Under the pieces are notes generated by a model, which ran no database searches, was not told where the DNA came from, and worked only from the letters and a program-made list of their open reading frames with translations. Positions 17,285-26,600 of a DNA stretch of 64,000 nucleotides are shown piece after piece (position 1 is the stretch's first letter; each line of letters opens with the position of its first letter). The DNA is from JANXLO01 sp038231295 (GTDB lineage: Bacteria > Armatimonadota > Chthonomonadetes > Chthonomonadales > Chthonomonadaceae), in the NCBI GenBank assembly GCA_038231295.1, contig JBBRLP010000005.1, positions 1 through 64,000 of the forward strand, read 5' to 3'. Both the position numbers and the translations under genes were made by a program.

Positions 17285-18994
17285 CTATTCGAGACGGCTG
17301 AAACGGTCGGTGAGGCTTTCGGTCGTGGCGTCCTGCGCGAACTTCTGGGCAAAGTTGAGGTAGCGCTTCGCCTCGGTGTGGGCCGGGTCGCGGGCCAAGA
17401 CTTTTTTGAACTGAAAGACCGCTTCCCCATACCGTTTTTCATTGTAGGCGGTCATTCCGGCGGCGAACTCCATCGCGGTGTGGGCGCGAACGATCTTCCG
17501 GGCGCGTTCCGGATTCGACGCCACCGACTGCGCTCGTTCGAGCGCAGCAAGGCCAGACGGGAGATTGCCCTGCGCCAGCAGACGGTCGGCCTCCGCGTCG
17601 GCATCGGCGGCATGACGGGCAATGAGCGATGCCAGTTCGACACGGGCGGGAGTCTGGCCGGAGGGAGCGACGGCGATGGCCTCCCGCAGCGTCATCTCCG
17701 CCCGGTATACGTCACCTGCGCCACTCTGCGTGCGGGCCGTTTGGATCAGCTCTTCACTTCGTTTTTGACGGGTTTCCCGCAATGCCTGCGCGGTCTCAAT
17801 GTGGAGCGGCTCTTCGTGCAGCAGGATTCCCAATGTGCCGATTGCCGCCGAGAACTGACCCTGAGCAAGTTGAGTCTGCCCCTGCGCGAACGCCTCATGG
17901 AAGTACCGGTCGCGAGCCGCCAGCAGTCGGTCACAGCCTTCGCAGTCGGCGGGATTGACATCGAGCGCTTCCCGCAGGGTCTGGAGAGCCTGTGCCAGAT
18001 TTCCTGCCCGGTACTGCGTCTCTGCGATTTTCAGCGGGTCTTCCAGCGCGGCTCCGGTGCGAACCGCCGTCCCCTCGCCCGGCACGACCTCATACAGAGT
18101 CGTCGTACCGTCTCTGGCTCCGGTCGCCAGGGTTTTGCCGTCCGAGGAGACCGCCAGGCCGAGCAGACGCTTCTCCGAGTCGAAGTCCCACCCAACCGTC
18201 CCCGTCGCATCCAGACAGAAGATGTGGACAGCGGCCGGGTTCTCTGGGTGGCGACAGAGCGCAGCGCACAGATCGGCGCTCGCAGAGAGCGCTATCGCAA
18301 AAATCTCACCGGGCAGACGTGTCTCCCAGAGGCGAGCGCCCTCGTCGTCAATCAGGCCGACTTTGCCATCCGAGGTGCCATAGGCGACGTGCTGACCGTT
18401 CGAGGAACAGCACAGCGCACGTACCGGGCTGTCCTGAGCGAACTCCCACACTTCTCGCCGTCCGGCATCTAACAGCCAGAGCGTACCAGCCTCCGCTCCG
18501 AGCGCAACCCGTGAGCCGTCCCGCGCTATCGCAATGGTGGAGGCCGGACTATCTATCTCCCGCAGCCAGGTGACATAGCCGCCGATCTCGCCGAACGCCA
18601 TCGCATAGCTTGCCCCCGCAATATCGGAGAAGACCGTTGCCAGCATTCGTCCGTCGCCACTCAGCGCGGCATCGAGGAAGTTGATGCGCCGTTCGGGCAT
18701 AAAGCGACTCTTGCTCGCGCCCTGAAAGAGATATACGTCGTCCGCCGTCATTCCGATCAGATTATCGGACTGCACGGACGCTTCCAGCTTGATAAGTGTC
18801 TCCACCGCAAACCCTGCCCGAACCTCCACACTGCCATCGCGCTTGTACTGCGTCAGGTCGAAGGTGCGGGCTTCCAGAGGGCGCGGCACGGCCAGCGCCA
18901 GCGTTCCCTCGTCATCCAGGGCAAAGCGCGAAAGCGGATAGGCTCCCCGAAACTTTCGTTCCCAGAGCAGATTGACCGTGCGGATAGTTGCCAT
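17285..18994 (-). CDS. WD40-like propeller protein with TPR tail
   Basis: This 569-residue cytoplasmic protein has two parts. Residues about 1-350 form a WD40-type propeller with recurrent blades such as STIAIARDGSRVALGAEAG, ALCCSSNGQHVAYGTSDG and LAVSSDGKTLATGARDG. Residues about 360-560 are TPR-like helical repeats (AETQYRAGNLAQALQTLREA, AIGTLGILLHEEPLHIETA, RYGEAVFQFKKVLARDPAHT). It should be a scaffold; no enzyme motif is present. The start at ATG 18994 follows AAGGG; the open frame upstream to 19261 is low quality and overlaps the NHL gene in another phase. It lies 34 bases downstream of the NHL-repeat gene, on the same strand. Confidence 0.75.
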   Translation of the reverse strand: MATIRTVNLLWERKFRGAYPLSRFALDDEGTLALAVPRPLEARTFDLTQYKRDGSVEVRAGFAVETLIKLEASVQSDNLIGMTADDVYLFQGASKSRFMPERRINFLDAALSGDGRMLATVFSDIAGASYAMAFGEIGGYVTWLREIDSPASTIAIARDGSRVALGAEAGTLWLLDAGRREVWEFAQDSPVRALCCSSNGQHVAYGTSDGKVGLIDDEGARLWETRLPGEIFAIALSASADLCAALCRHPENPAAVHIFCLDATGTVGWDFDSEKRLLGLAVSSDGKTLATGARDGTTTLYEVVPGEGTAVRTGAALEDPLKIAETQYRAGNLAQALQTLREALDVNPADCEGCDRLLAARDRYFHEAFAQGQTQLAQGQFSAAIGTLGILLHEEPLHIETAQALRETRQKRSEELIQTARTQSGAGDVYRAEMTLREAIAVAPSGQTPARVELASLIARHAADADAEADRLLAQGNLPSGLAALERAQSVASNPERARKIVRAHTAMEFAAGMTAYNEKRYGEAVFQFKKVLARDPAHTEAKRYLNFAQKFAQDATTESLTDRFSRLE

Positions 18995-19028
18995 AATACC
19001 CTTATAGAGAGACGAGGCGGCTTCGGCG

Positions 19029-19949
19029 CTACTCCCAGGCGAGGCGCAGGACGCGGTGATTGAGCGTATCGGCCAGATATATCTCCCCGTTCGGGCCGAG
19101 GGCGACACCGGACGGGCCGTTGAGGGGGCCGAGTCGTGTGCTGGGGCGGTCGAAAGTGATGAGAGAGTTGCCGTGCATATCCAAAACGTGCAGCCGATCC
19201 GCGCCCGCTTCCGCGAGATAACAGCGCCCCAGCGCGTCAATCGCCATCTGTCCGGGCGCATTCAGGCGGCGATTGTCGGCAAAGGCGAACTGTTTTACGC
19301 CGCCGTAGTTGAACCGGATGACATCATTGGTTGTGCCTTCGGTGATGAACAGATTGTGCATCCGGTCGCAGCCGATAGCGGTCGGGCGATGCACCCCGTG
19401 CGACCTGTCGAGTGTGCTGAGGCACTGCCCGGTGCGCGTATCTACTCGCAGCGCTTTGGACGCGCCCGTATCCGCGATCCAGAGCATCCCTGCCGCATCG
19501 AAGGCCACCCCGCTCGGACTGCGAAAACCGCTGTACATCACATAGTGCTGCCCGTTGAAGCGAAAACACTGCACCCTATTGTTGCCCTGTTCCGCGACGA
19601 AAAAGAACTGCCCGGTCGGGTCTACCGCAATAGCCTGCGGCCCCCAGAGCTGCCCTATTCCGCTCCCCGGCTTGCCGTAGAGATAGACATCGCCCCCGGA
19701 GGTGATGCGCTGCACCCGGTGATTGCCACTGTCCGCGACGTAGAGGGAACCCCAGGGGTCTACCGCTAATCCGGTCGGCGTATCGAACTGCCCGGCGTGG
19801 GTGCCCTTCTCGCCGATGACCTCGACGGCCCGCAGGCGCAGCGGCTTCCAGCCCAGACCCAGCCCGGACTCTTCGGCGGAATCTGCGGAGGGAGGAGGCA
19901 GGACAGGACGCTCATTTCCCAGTTCCAGAAAATCGAATCTATCGCTCAT
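19029..19949 (-). CDS. NHL-repeat beta-propeller protein
   Basis: The 306-residue protein holds about six NHL repeats of the form GLAVDPWGSLYVADSGNHRV, AIAVDPTGQFFFVAEQGNNR, GVAFDAAGMLWIADTGAS and GVALGPNGEIYLADTLNHRV. There is no signal peptide or membrane segment, so it is predicted to be cytoplasmic, unlike many NHL proteins. The acidic N-terminal 40 residues are probably disordered. With the WD40-TPR protein directly downstream and the Ycf46-like ATPase upstream it could belong to one assembly, but this is inference from location only. Confidence 0.8.
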   Translation of the reverse strand: MSDRFDFLELGNERPVLPPPSADSAEESGLGLGWKPLRLRAVEVIGEKGTHAGQFDTPTGLAVDPWGSLYVADSGNHRVQRITSGGDVYLYGKPGSGIGQLWGPQAIAVDPTGQFFFVAEQGNNRVQCFRFNGQHYVMYSGFRSPSGVAFDAAGMLWIADTGASKALRVDTRTGQCLSTLDRSHGVHRPTAIGCDRMHNLFITEGTTNDVIRFNYGGVKQFAFADNRRLNAPGQMAIDALGRCYLAEAGADRLHVLDMHGNSLITFDRPSTRLGPLNGPSGVALGPNGEIYLADTLNHRVLRLAWE

Positions 19950-20010
19950 AAGTGTTTCTTGTCGTCAGCCTTCCATGCCACGCAGACACCCGCTCGTATC
20001 GGAATACCTA

Positions 20011-20033
20011 CTCCCCAGAATTGGGGCCGGGGG
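20011..20033. repeat. REP-like palindrome
   Basis: CCCCAGAATTGGGG followed by CCGGGGG. The same unit occurs twice at 62500-62554, and a variant core forms the arms at 52077-52265. Confidence 0.65.
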
Positions 20034-20045
20034 CGTATCTTGCAA

Positions 20046-21674
20046 TCAGATCCCCGGTGTCGTGTAGGGAGACGGGGAGGGCATGACCGACTTGACATCT
20101 ATCGCCGTCGGGTCAATTACATCGGTGAACGGGTCGGTCGCCTTCGCGACCATCAGCATCTGCGCGATGGTGTTCATGTCTTCCGACTGTGCGCTCGACG
20201 CCACCCGGGCGCGGGTGTTCGCCCACTCTCGCAGGTCTTCGATGCGCTCCCGCATGGTCATGGAGAGCGGGACGGTGTGATGGGCGGCGGAGACAAGTGC
20301 CTCTGTCGTCAGCAGTTTCTCCTCGTCGAAAGCATCGTACAGCGCTTCGACGACACACGCCTCGATCTCCGCGCCGGAAAAGCCTGGAGTGGCATGGGCG
20401 AGCTTCTCCAGATCAAACTCGTCGGGGTTACGCTTACGCTTCTGAAGATGAATCCTGAAAATCTGCTTGCGCTCTTCGGTGGCGGGCAGGTCTATGAAGA
20501 AAATCTCGTCGAAGCGGCCTTTACGTAACAGTTCGGGCGGCAGGCTGGTCACATCGTTGGAAGTCGCGACGACGAAGGCCGGCGCCTTCTTGTCCTGCAT
20601 CCAGGTCAGGAAGGTGCCGAAGACGCGGCTGGTCGTGCCGCCGTCGGACATTCCCGAACTCTGGGTGCCGGAGAAGCCTTTTTCCAGTTCGTCCAGCCAG
20701 AGGATACAGGGCGCGACCGACTCGGCGACGCGAATGGCCTTCCGCATATTCTCTTCCGATGACCCGACAATGCCCGCGAAGATTCGCCCCACATCGAGGC
20801 GCAGCAGCGGCAGACGCCAGAGCGAACCGATGGCTTTGGCGGAGAGGCTCTTACCGCATCCCTGCACCCCAAGCAGCAGCACCCCACGTGGCGACGGCAG
20901 CCCGAAGTCGCGGGCCTTCTCCGTAAAGGCCACGGTGCGCTTCTCCATCCAGTCTTTCAGAAGGTCCAGCCCGCCGACATCGCCGATACTCTCGCTGAAC
21001 GGATAGTATTCGAGAATGCCCGACTTGCGGATGATCTGTTCCTTCTCGCTGAGGATGACATCCACGTCGAATTTATGCTTTTCGACCAGGGACTTCGCGA
21101 AGACATTTTCCGCTTCGTTCGCCGTCAGTCCCTGTGCGGCTTTCAGAATCTGGTCGCGTTCTATCTCGCTGAGGACGGTATCTACCTGCGGATTGTCCTT
21201 CACCGACTGCACGATGCCTTCGAGCAGTTGGTCGAGGTCTTCGTGGTCGGGCAGGCCGTAGTCCACCACCGTCACGTCCTTTTCCAGTTCGTTCGGCAGT
21301 TTAAGGTTGGGCGCGAGAATAATGAGTGTCTTGTAGCTGGTTTTCAGCGCGGCGGTCAGGTCACGCAGACGCCGGGTCACGGTCACGTCGCTGATAAAGG
21401 CGTGATAGTCTTTCAGGACGAAAAGCGCCTGCTCCCGCGAATCCATGACGGCATCAAGGGCCGCTATCGGGTCGCGGGTCGCGTTGTCGCGGTGGTTGGG
21501 ATTCTGCACCATGCCCTGCGTGATCGTCCAGAAAAAGATTTTCTTGCCCCGGTCGCGGGCAATCGTGCGAAGGGCGTCTTCGACTCGCTTTTCTTCCCAG
21601 GAGACGATGTAGATGATCGGGTAGCGGGCGCGAATCAGGGTTTCAAGTTCAATGTCCACTGCGGAAGAGGCCAA
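20046..21674 (-). CDS. Ycf46-like AAA ATPase
   Basis: The 542-residue protein has a long N-terminal region (residues 1-230, starting LASSAVDIELETLIRARYP) typical of Ycf46 proteins of chloroplasts and cyanobacteria, then one AAA module: Walker A GVQGCGKSLSAKAI, Walker B CILWLDELEKGF, sensor 1 FVVATSNDV, arginine finger ELLRKGRFDEIFF and a C-terminal lid TPGFSGAEIEACVVEAL. The N-terminal part looks like a degenerate P-loop domain. Cyanobacterial Ycf46 has been tied to CO2 or stress responses; the molecular role is unclear. The start is TTG at 21674 because GGAGG sits nine bases upstream; no good ATG precedes the conserved region. A strong promoter lies at 21794-21823. Confidence 0.85.
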   Translation of the reverse strand: MASSAVDIELETLIRARYPIIYIVSWEEKRVEDALRTIARDRGKKIFFWTITQGMVQNPNHRDNATRDPIAALDAVMDSREQALFVLKDYHAFISDVTVTRRLRDLTAALKTSYKTLIILAPNLKLPNELEKDVTVVDYGLPDHEDLDQLLEGIVQSVKDNPQVDTVLSEIERDQILKAAQGLTANEAENVFAKSLVEKHKFDVDVILSEKEQIIRKSGILEYYPFSESIGDVGGLDLLKDWMEKRTVAFTEKARDFGLPSPRGVLLLGVQGCGKSLSAKAIGSLWRLPLLRLDVGRIFAGIVGSSEENMRKAIRVAESVAPCILWLDELEKGFSGTQSSGMSDGGTTSRVFGTFLTWMQDKKAPAFVVATSNDVTSLPPELLRKGRFDEIFFIDLPATEERKQIFRIHLQKRKRNPDEFDLEKLAHATPGFSGAEIEACVVEALYDAFDEEKLLTTEALVSAAHHTVPLSMTMRERIEDLREWANTRARVASSAQSEDMNTIAQMLMVAKATDPFTDVIDPTAIDVKSVMPSPSPYTTPGI

Positions 21675-21793
21675 GTGCAGGTACCTCCGGCGAAAATGTT
21701 CGATATGGAAAAGGTGTCGGGTATGAGGAGGCGGCTGCACTGCGCGTCGTTGCGAGAACAAATCCGGTACGTACCCTCGGCAGGCGATACTCT

Positions 21794-21823
21794 ATTATAG
21801 TGGATAAGCCCTGCTGTCGTCAA
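21794..21823 (-). promoter_or_regulatory. Sigma-70 promoter for Ycf46-like gene
   Basis: On the minus strand TTGACG (21823-21818), an 18-base spacer and TATAAT (21799-21794) form a near-consensus promoter about 120 bases before the TTG start at 21674. Confidence 0.85.
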
Positions 21824-21933
21824 TGAAGTCTTGACGCCCATACGGATTTTATGAAACGGGAACAGGACTCTCGCACGTCCTACGAGTAGAATGACGTTGC
21901 ATACAGGCTATTGCTACCATCTGGAGGAAAAAA

Positions 21934-22755
21934 TTGCGACTTGGCGGGCCACTGTTTGGAGATGTCTCAACACCGGAACTGTGGGTGGCTGCCGTGCAGA
22001 AACACGGTTATCGCGCCGCCTACTGCCCGGTAGACGCAAAAGCCGACGCGGCGACGGTTCGTGCCTACGCGAAGGCTGCCAAGGATGCCGACATCGTGAT
22101 TGCGGAGGTCGGTGCCTGGAGCAATCCCCTGAGCGCAGACAAGACGACCCGCCGGGAGGCGCTCGCTCTCTGTCAGCGGCAACTTGACCTCGCCGAACGC
22201 ATCGGGGCGAGATGCTGTGTCAATATCGCGGGGTCACGCGGGGAACAATGGGATGGCCCCCACCCGGACAATCTTACCACCGAGACCTTCGATATGATTG
22301 TGCAAACGGTGCGGGAGATCATAGACGCCGTCAAGCCTACCCGCTCCTTCTACACGCTCGAAACCATGCCCTGGGTCTTCCCGGACGGACTGGACAGTTA
22401 CCTCGCGCTTCTCAAAGCAATAGATCGCCCTGCCTTCGCCGTCCATTTCGATCCCGTCAATCTCATCTCCAGCCCGCAGCGCTTTTTCAACAACGGCGCG
22501 TTCCTGCATGACTGTTTCGCGAAACTCGGCCCCTGGATCAAATCCTGCCATGCCAAAGACATCGCGCTCGCCCCACGCCTGACCCTCCATCTGGACGAAG
22601 TTCGCCCCGGCCTCGGCAGCCTCGACTACCCAACCTTCCTGCACGAACTGGACCGTCTCGACCCGGACATTCCCCTCCTGCTCGAACACCTGCCCACCGA
22701 AACCGACTACGCGTTGGCCGCCGACTACATTCGCTCTGTCGCTGGTACCTGCTGA
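21934..22755 (+). CDS. Xylose isomerase-like TIM barrel protein
   Basis: The 273-residue protein is a short sugar phosphate isomerase/epimerase-type barrel: DIVIAEVGAWSNPL, ARCCVNIAGSRGEQWDG, YTLETMPWVFPDG (Glu), FAVHFDPVNLI (His/Asp), IKSCHAKDI (His) and PLLLEHLPTETDY (Glu). All metal-site positions of the superfamily seem occupied. It is cytoplasmic. It starts at TTG 21934 with GGAGG six bases upstream. It is divergent from the Ycf46-like gene and is the third member of this superfamily in the window. The reaction is unknown. Confidence 0.8.
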   Translation: MRLGGPLFGDVSTPELWVAAVQKHGYRAAYCPVDAKADAATVRAYAKAAKDADIVIAEVGAWSNPLSADKTTRREALALCQRQLDLAERIGARCCVNIAGSRGEQWDGPHPDNLTTETFDMIVQTVREIIDAVKPTRSFYTLETMPWVFPDGLDSYLALLKAIDRPAFAVHFDPVNLISSPQRFFNNGAFLHDCFAKLGPWIKSCHAKDIALAPRLTLHLDEVRPGLGSLDYPTFLHELDRLDPDIPLLLEHLPTETDYALAADYIRSVAGTC

Positions 22756-22972
22756 AACTCCCGATACTTTATCCATTCTCCGTTGGCTTCCTGCCGGACA
22801 ACGCTAAGAACGACTCAATGCACCACGGTACACTGATCTTGAGGCGGTCAATCAACTGCCCGTATGCAATCCGTTTGATCACAAGCTGGGTCGTCTGTTC
22901 CTAACGCCGATTAAGGCAAATTTAATGCTGCTGCTGTATACTGGCTTCATCCTGAGAGAGGGAAGTGAATAT

Positions 22973-23551
22973 ATGGCCTGGATTAAAACGGTTAAGCCGG
23001 AAGAGGCGGACGAAAAACTGATCAACTCGCTGCAAAGTCAGCGGCATCTCTACCCGCCGGAGTATGCTGTGCGTGTGGATGCGGCGACCTCGCAGAGTTC
23101 GGAGCAGGATGAGAGCATCGTTCGGTCGCACAGCCTGCTACCGGACACACTTTACCATGCATTCGCGACTTACGGGACGTTGCTCTCGCCCGACTTGCCT
23201 CTGAGCCGCGCCCAGCATGAGATGATTGCCGCGACCGTCTCTGTGTGCAACTCCTGCTTCTATTGAACGGAATCTCACGCAGAGTTTCTGCGTCGTGTCT
23301 CTCTCGATGAGGAACTGGTAAACGCCATTCGGACGGACTATCGGGCGGCCGCTCTGGCCCCGCCCGATATCGCCATGCTCGACTACGTGACGAAACTGAC
23401 GAAGACGCCCTGGAAAATGACACGCGGCGATGTCGAGACCCTGCGCGAACACGGCTTCGACGATAAAGGCATTCTCCAGATCAATCTGATCGCCTCCTGG
23501 TTCAACTACATCAATCGCGTGGCGGATGGACTTGGCATCGGCAGGCCGTAG
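22973..23551 (+). CDS. AhpD-like peroxidase-related selenoprotein (in-frame TGA = Sec98)
   Basis: Reading through one in-frame TGA (23264-23266) gives a 192-residue protein that matches the carboxymuconolactone-decarboxylase/AhpD-like 'peroxidase-related' family from end to end: MAWIKTVKPEEADEKLINSL, LSRAQHEMIAATVSVCNSCFY, then TESHAEFLRRVSL, and the family-typical ending NYINRVADGLGIGRP. The TGA falls exactly on the second cysteine of the redox CxxC (Cys95-Phe-Tyr-Sec98). The CxxC of AhpD proteins reduces peroxiredoxins or peroxides, and CxxU versions are known selenoproteins. Codon use and base composition do not change after the TGA, and no frameshift is needed. A hairpin fitting the bacterial SECIS model lies at 23277-23293. 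The ATG at 22973 follows AGAGGGAAG. Alternatives are a nonsense mutation or base-calling error. Confidence 0.8.
23267..23297 (+). promoter_or_regulatory. Candidate bacterial SECIS element
   Basis: Sixteen nucleotides after the TGA a stem ACGCAG/CTGCGT (23277-23282 with 23288-23293) closes a five-base loop AGTTT (23283-23287) with G at loop position 2. As I recall the bacterial SECIS model it asks for an apical loop 16-37 nt from the UGA with a G in its first two bases; this fits, at the short end. The stem may extend past a bulged C94. The hairpin is inside the coding region, as expected for SelB binding. Confidence 0.6.
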
Positions 23552-23604
23552 AGCGTTTGTTCCACAGGGAGAACAGGGGGCTGCTTTACCGCTTTCCGTC
23601 GTGT

Positions 23605-26600
23605 TCAGGCAGGGCAGAGGAAGAAGAAGGGGCAGAGGGCGCATTTGCGCTCCTCCGGTTCCGGTGGAAAATGCCCTGCCCGAATACCGTGCAGGGCCGC
23701 ATTGTATTTTTCGACCCGGGCAGGCTCGTAGCGCAGGCTCGGCTTGACCTCTTTTGTCTCGCGGGTTGCCAGCGAGACGAGTTCGAGTCGGACAGGCCGG
23801 GTCGGATCGGACTGCTCGGCGGCGTGGCGAATGAGGGCCAGACGCTCGTCCGTGTGATCGGTCTTCTTGATACGGCGGCGCAGATGCCGCACGACGCGCA
23901 GACCGCCATCGGACAGCGTTTCCGCCGCATCTACCGCGACTTCGACCTCGCCATGCTCCAGTCGTGCGACCAGACGCAGGTTCGGCGTCTCGTTCGCGGC
24001 CCCGCTCAGATCGTGGAAAGCGTTTGCCAGCATCGTCTCGGCGTGAGCGTGCAGCAGACGACTCTGCGCCGACTCCTCGCCTCCGAACTGCTGCGCCCAC
24101 ACACTTCGCAATTGACTCTCCGCGTCGTCCTGACTTGGAGTTCGGCCAGAGGCTCTCTCGGCGCGTACCCACTGCATCGTCTCCTTTAGACTGCTGTGAA
24201 AATGGAGATAGGCCGACGTTTCCTCCGGTCGGGGCAGTTTCGCCACCTGCTGATAGAAGTAGCGGCGCGGGCAGTCGCGATAGGTGTCCACTTCCCAGAG
24301 ACTCAACTGTGGGGAAGTGGCGAGTTCTGGCACAGGCGCGGCAGACGGTGCGTCTGGGAGAAGACGCGGCCACTCGATGCGGGCTGCATCGCAGGCGGTC
24401 AGAGCGGGATTGAGGCGTTCCAGCAGCGAAGAAGGCGCTGTCGCGCTGTCGCCGCGTCGCAACGGGCGCGACAGGACAAGATGGTTCCGTGCACGGGAGA
24501 GAGCGACGAAAAACAGGCAGTCGGCTCCGTCGGCTTTCGCCTCGTCCGCGTCGTCGCCGAGCAGTTCCGGGGGCGGTGAGACCATTCCGCTGGAACCCCG
24601 TGCAGGAAACTGGCCCTTGTTCAGATTGGGCAGATAGACGACGGGAAACTCCAGCCCTTTCGACTGATGCACCGTCATCAACCGCACCGCAGGCAGTCCC
24701 TCCACCCCACCCGGAGTACGGGCTGACCGCTCCTCACCACACAGGATCAACTGGCGCAGATGGCGCAGAAAGAGCTGCGGTTGGGTTTCGTCTTCACGCG
24801 GCTGAAGACGTTCTGTGAGGCCCTGTGCGAACGTCAGGAGTTGCGAAAGCGCCAGCATACGCTGGACTGCCTCAACCGTACCCGCAGCCAGTAGAGGGCG
24901 CAGGTAGCCGCTCGTTTCAAACAGGTAGCGAGCCAGCAACGTCCAGACATCCCGTTTCCGCACTATCGGCTTGAGATGCGCCCAGAGGCGTCTCATCCCC
25001 GCCCGGCCCTCTGCGGCCAGACCGGGCAGGCTCTCGGCAAGACTCAGGGCTTGCGGGAACGGATGGCGGCGCTCTTTCGCCTCCTCCAGAAGCAGAGTCA
25101 CGTCTTCCGGTGGAATGGCGTATTCGGGGAACTGCGCCACGCGCCGCAGCGTTGCGCCATGCGGTTCGCAGGTCAGCGCTGTCAGCGCCAGCATATCCTT
25201 CACTTCACTACGCTCGAACAGGCTCCCGAGATGCTGGGTGGCGATCCCACGCCGCTCCAGTCCCTCCGCGAGGTCGGCCGCCTGGGCGTTCGTGCAGACG
25301 AGAATCGCCTGCTCCTCCAGCGCAATTCCTGTTTCCTGAAAATGCCGTATCTGCGCCGCCATGCCGTCTGCCTGGGCGTCTTCATCGTCGGCGTCCGCTC
25401 TCATCAGCGGTGTCAGTGCCGCCTCTCCCCGCTGCGGTTTCCACAGAGTCAACCGTTCGGCAGGCGCATTCGCTTCCGCCATCTCCTGTGACATGGCGAC
25501 GGCGAAACCGCTGAACAGGGAGACAATCGCCACGTCGGAGCGGTAATTCGTGCCGAGTCGGAGGCGTTTGCCGCCCGGAAAATCCCGGTCGAACTCCCGG
25601 ACGTTGGCAGGCGAGGCCCCGCGAAAGCGATAGATCGCCTGACGCAGATCGCCTACCGCCCAGAAGCCCTCGCCTGCCCCAACCAGTCTCTGCAACAGAA
25701 ACGCACAGGCACGGTTCACATCCTGGTACTCGTCGGCAAGGACGTGGGCGAACTGCTGCTGCCAGCGCAGGCGCACCTCCGGGCAGGTATCCAGCAGTTC
25801 CACAGACCGCATGAGCAGGTCGCCGTAGTCCAGGAGGCCACGTTCGCGTTGCAGCGCTTCGTAGACCGCATAGACCTGCGCCACTTCCCGCGACCGAACT
25901 GCCTTTATCCGCGCCTCCTCATCGGCGGCGTTATTCCATTGCCGTTCTGCCAGTTCCCGATAGCCCTCCGGTGTGACGCACTCGTCTTTCGCCCGCGAAA
26001 TACAGCGCAGAATATCAGGGAAGGGTAGAGTCGGGTCGTGCAGATACTCCAGTTCGTGTAGATGCAGACGGTCGAGATGCGTATTCAGCAGTTCGACGGC
26101 ATCGGAGGTTTGCAGCAGTTGGGGCTGATTCGGGAGGCCGATACGCTGTCCGTCTTTCCGCAGCAGTTCGAAGCCGAATGCATGGAACGTCCCGATCCAG
26201 ACCTGTTCCGCCCGTTTGCCGACCTGCTCTCTCAAGCGAGTTCGCATCTCTTCGGCGGCCTTGTTGGAGAAGGTCAGGGCGAGCAGGCGTTCCGGGGGCA
26301 GATTCCTCTCCGTCAGCAGATGGCAGGCGCGGGCGACCAGGGTACGCGTCTTGCCCGTTCCGGGGCCAGCATCTATCAGCGCCGGGCCGCTTTCCAGTAG
26401 CGCCGCCTCCGTCTGATCGGCATCCAGACCCTCTGCGGCGGAAACGGGCTTCCGAACCAGCGCGGTGTTTCCGTCAATCGTGACAGGAGGTTCGTGTGCG
26501 GCAGGCAGCAGCAACGCCTGTGCGAGTTGAGACAGCACACAGGATTCGGTGACACCGACAAGTTCTGCGATCTGGAGCGCATTCAAATTCTGTTCAAGGA

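Noticed and set aside
23264..23266. Treating TGA as a normal stop that ends a 97-residue protein
   Set aside because: The family homology runs through the TGA without frameshift, and the codon lies exactly on the conserved redox cysteine; a true stop would remove most of the domain.
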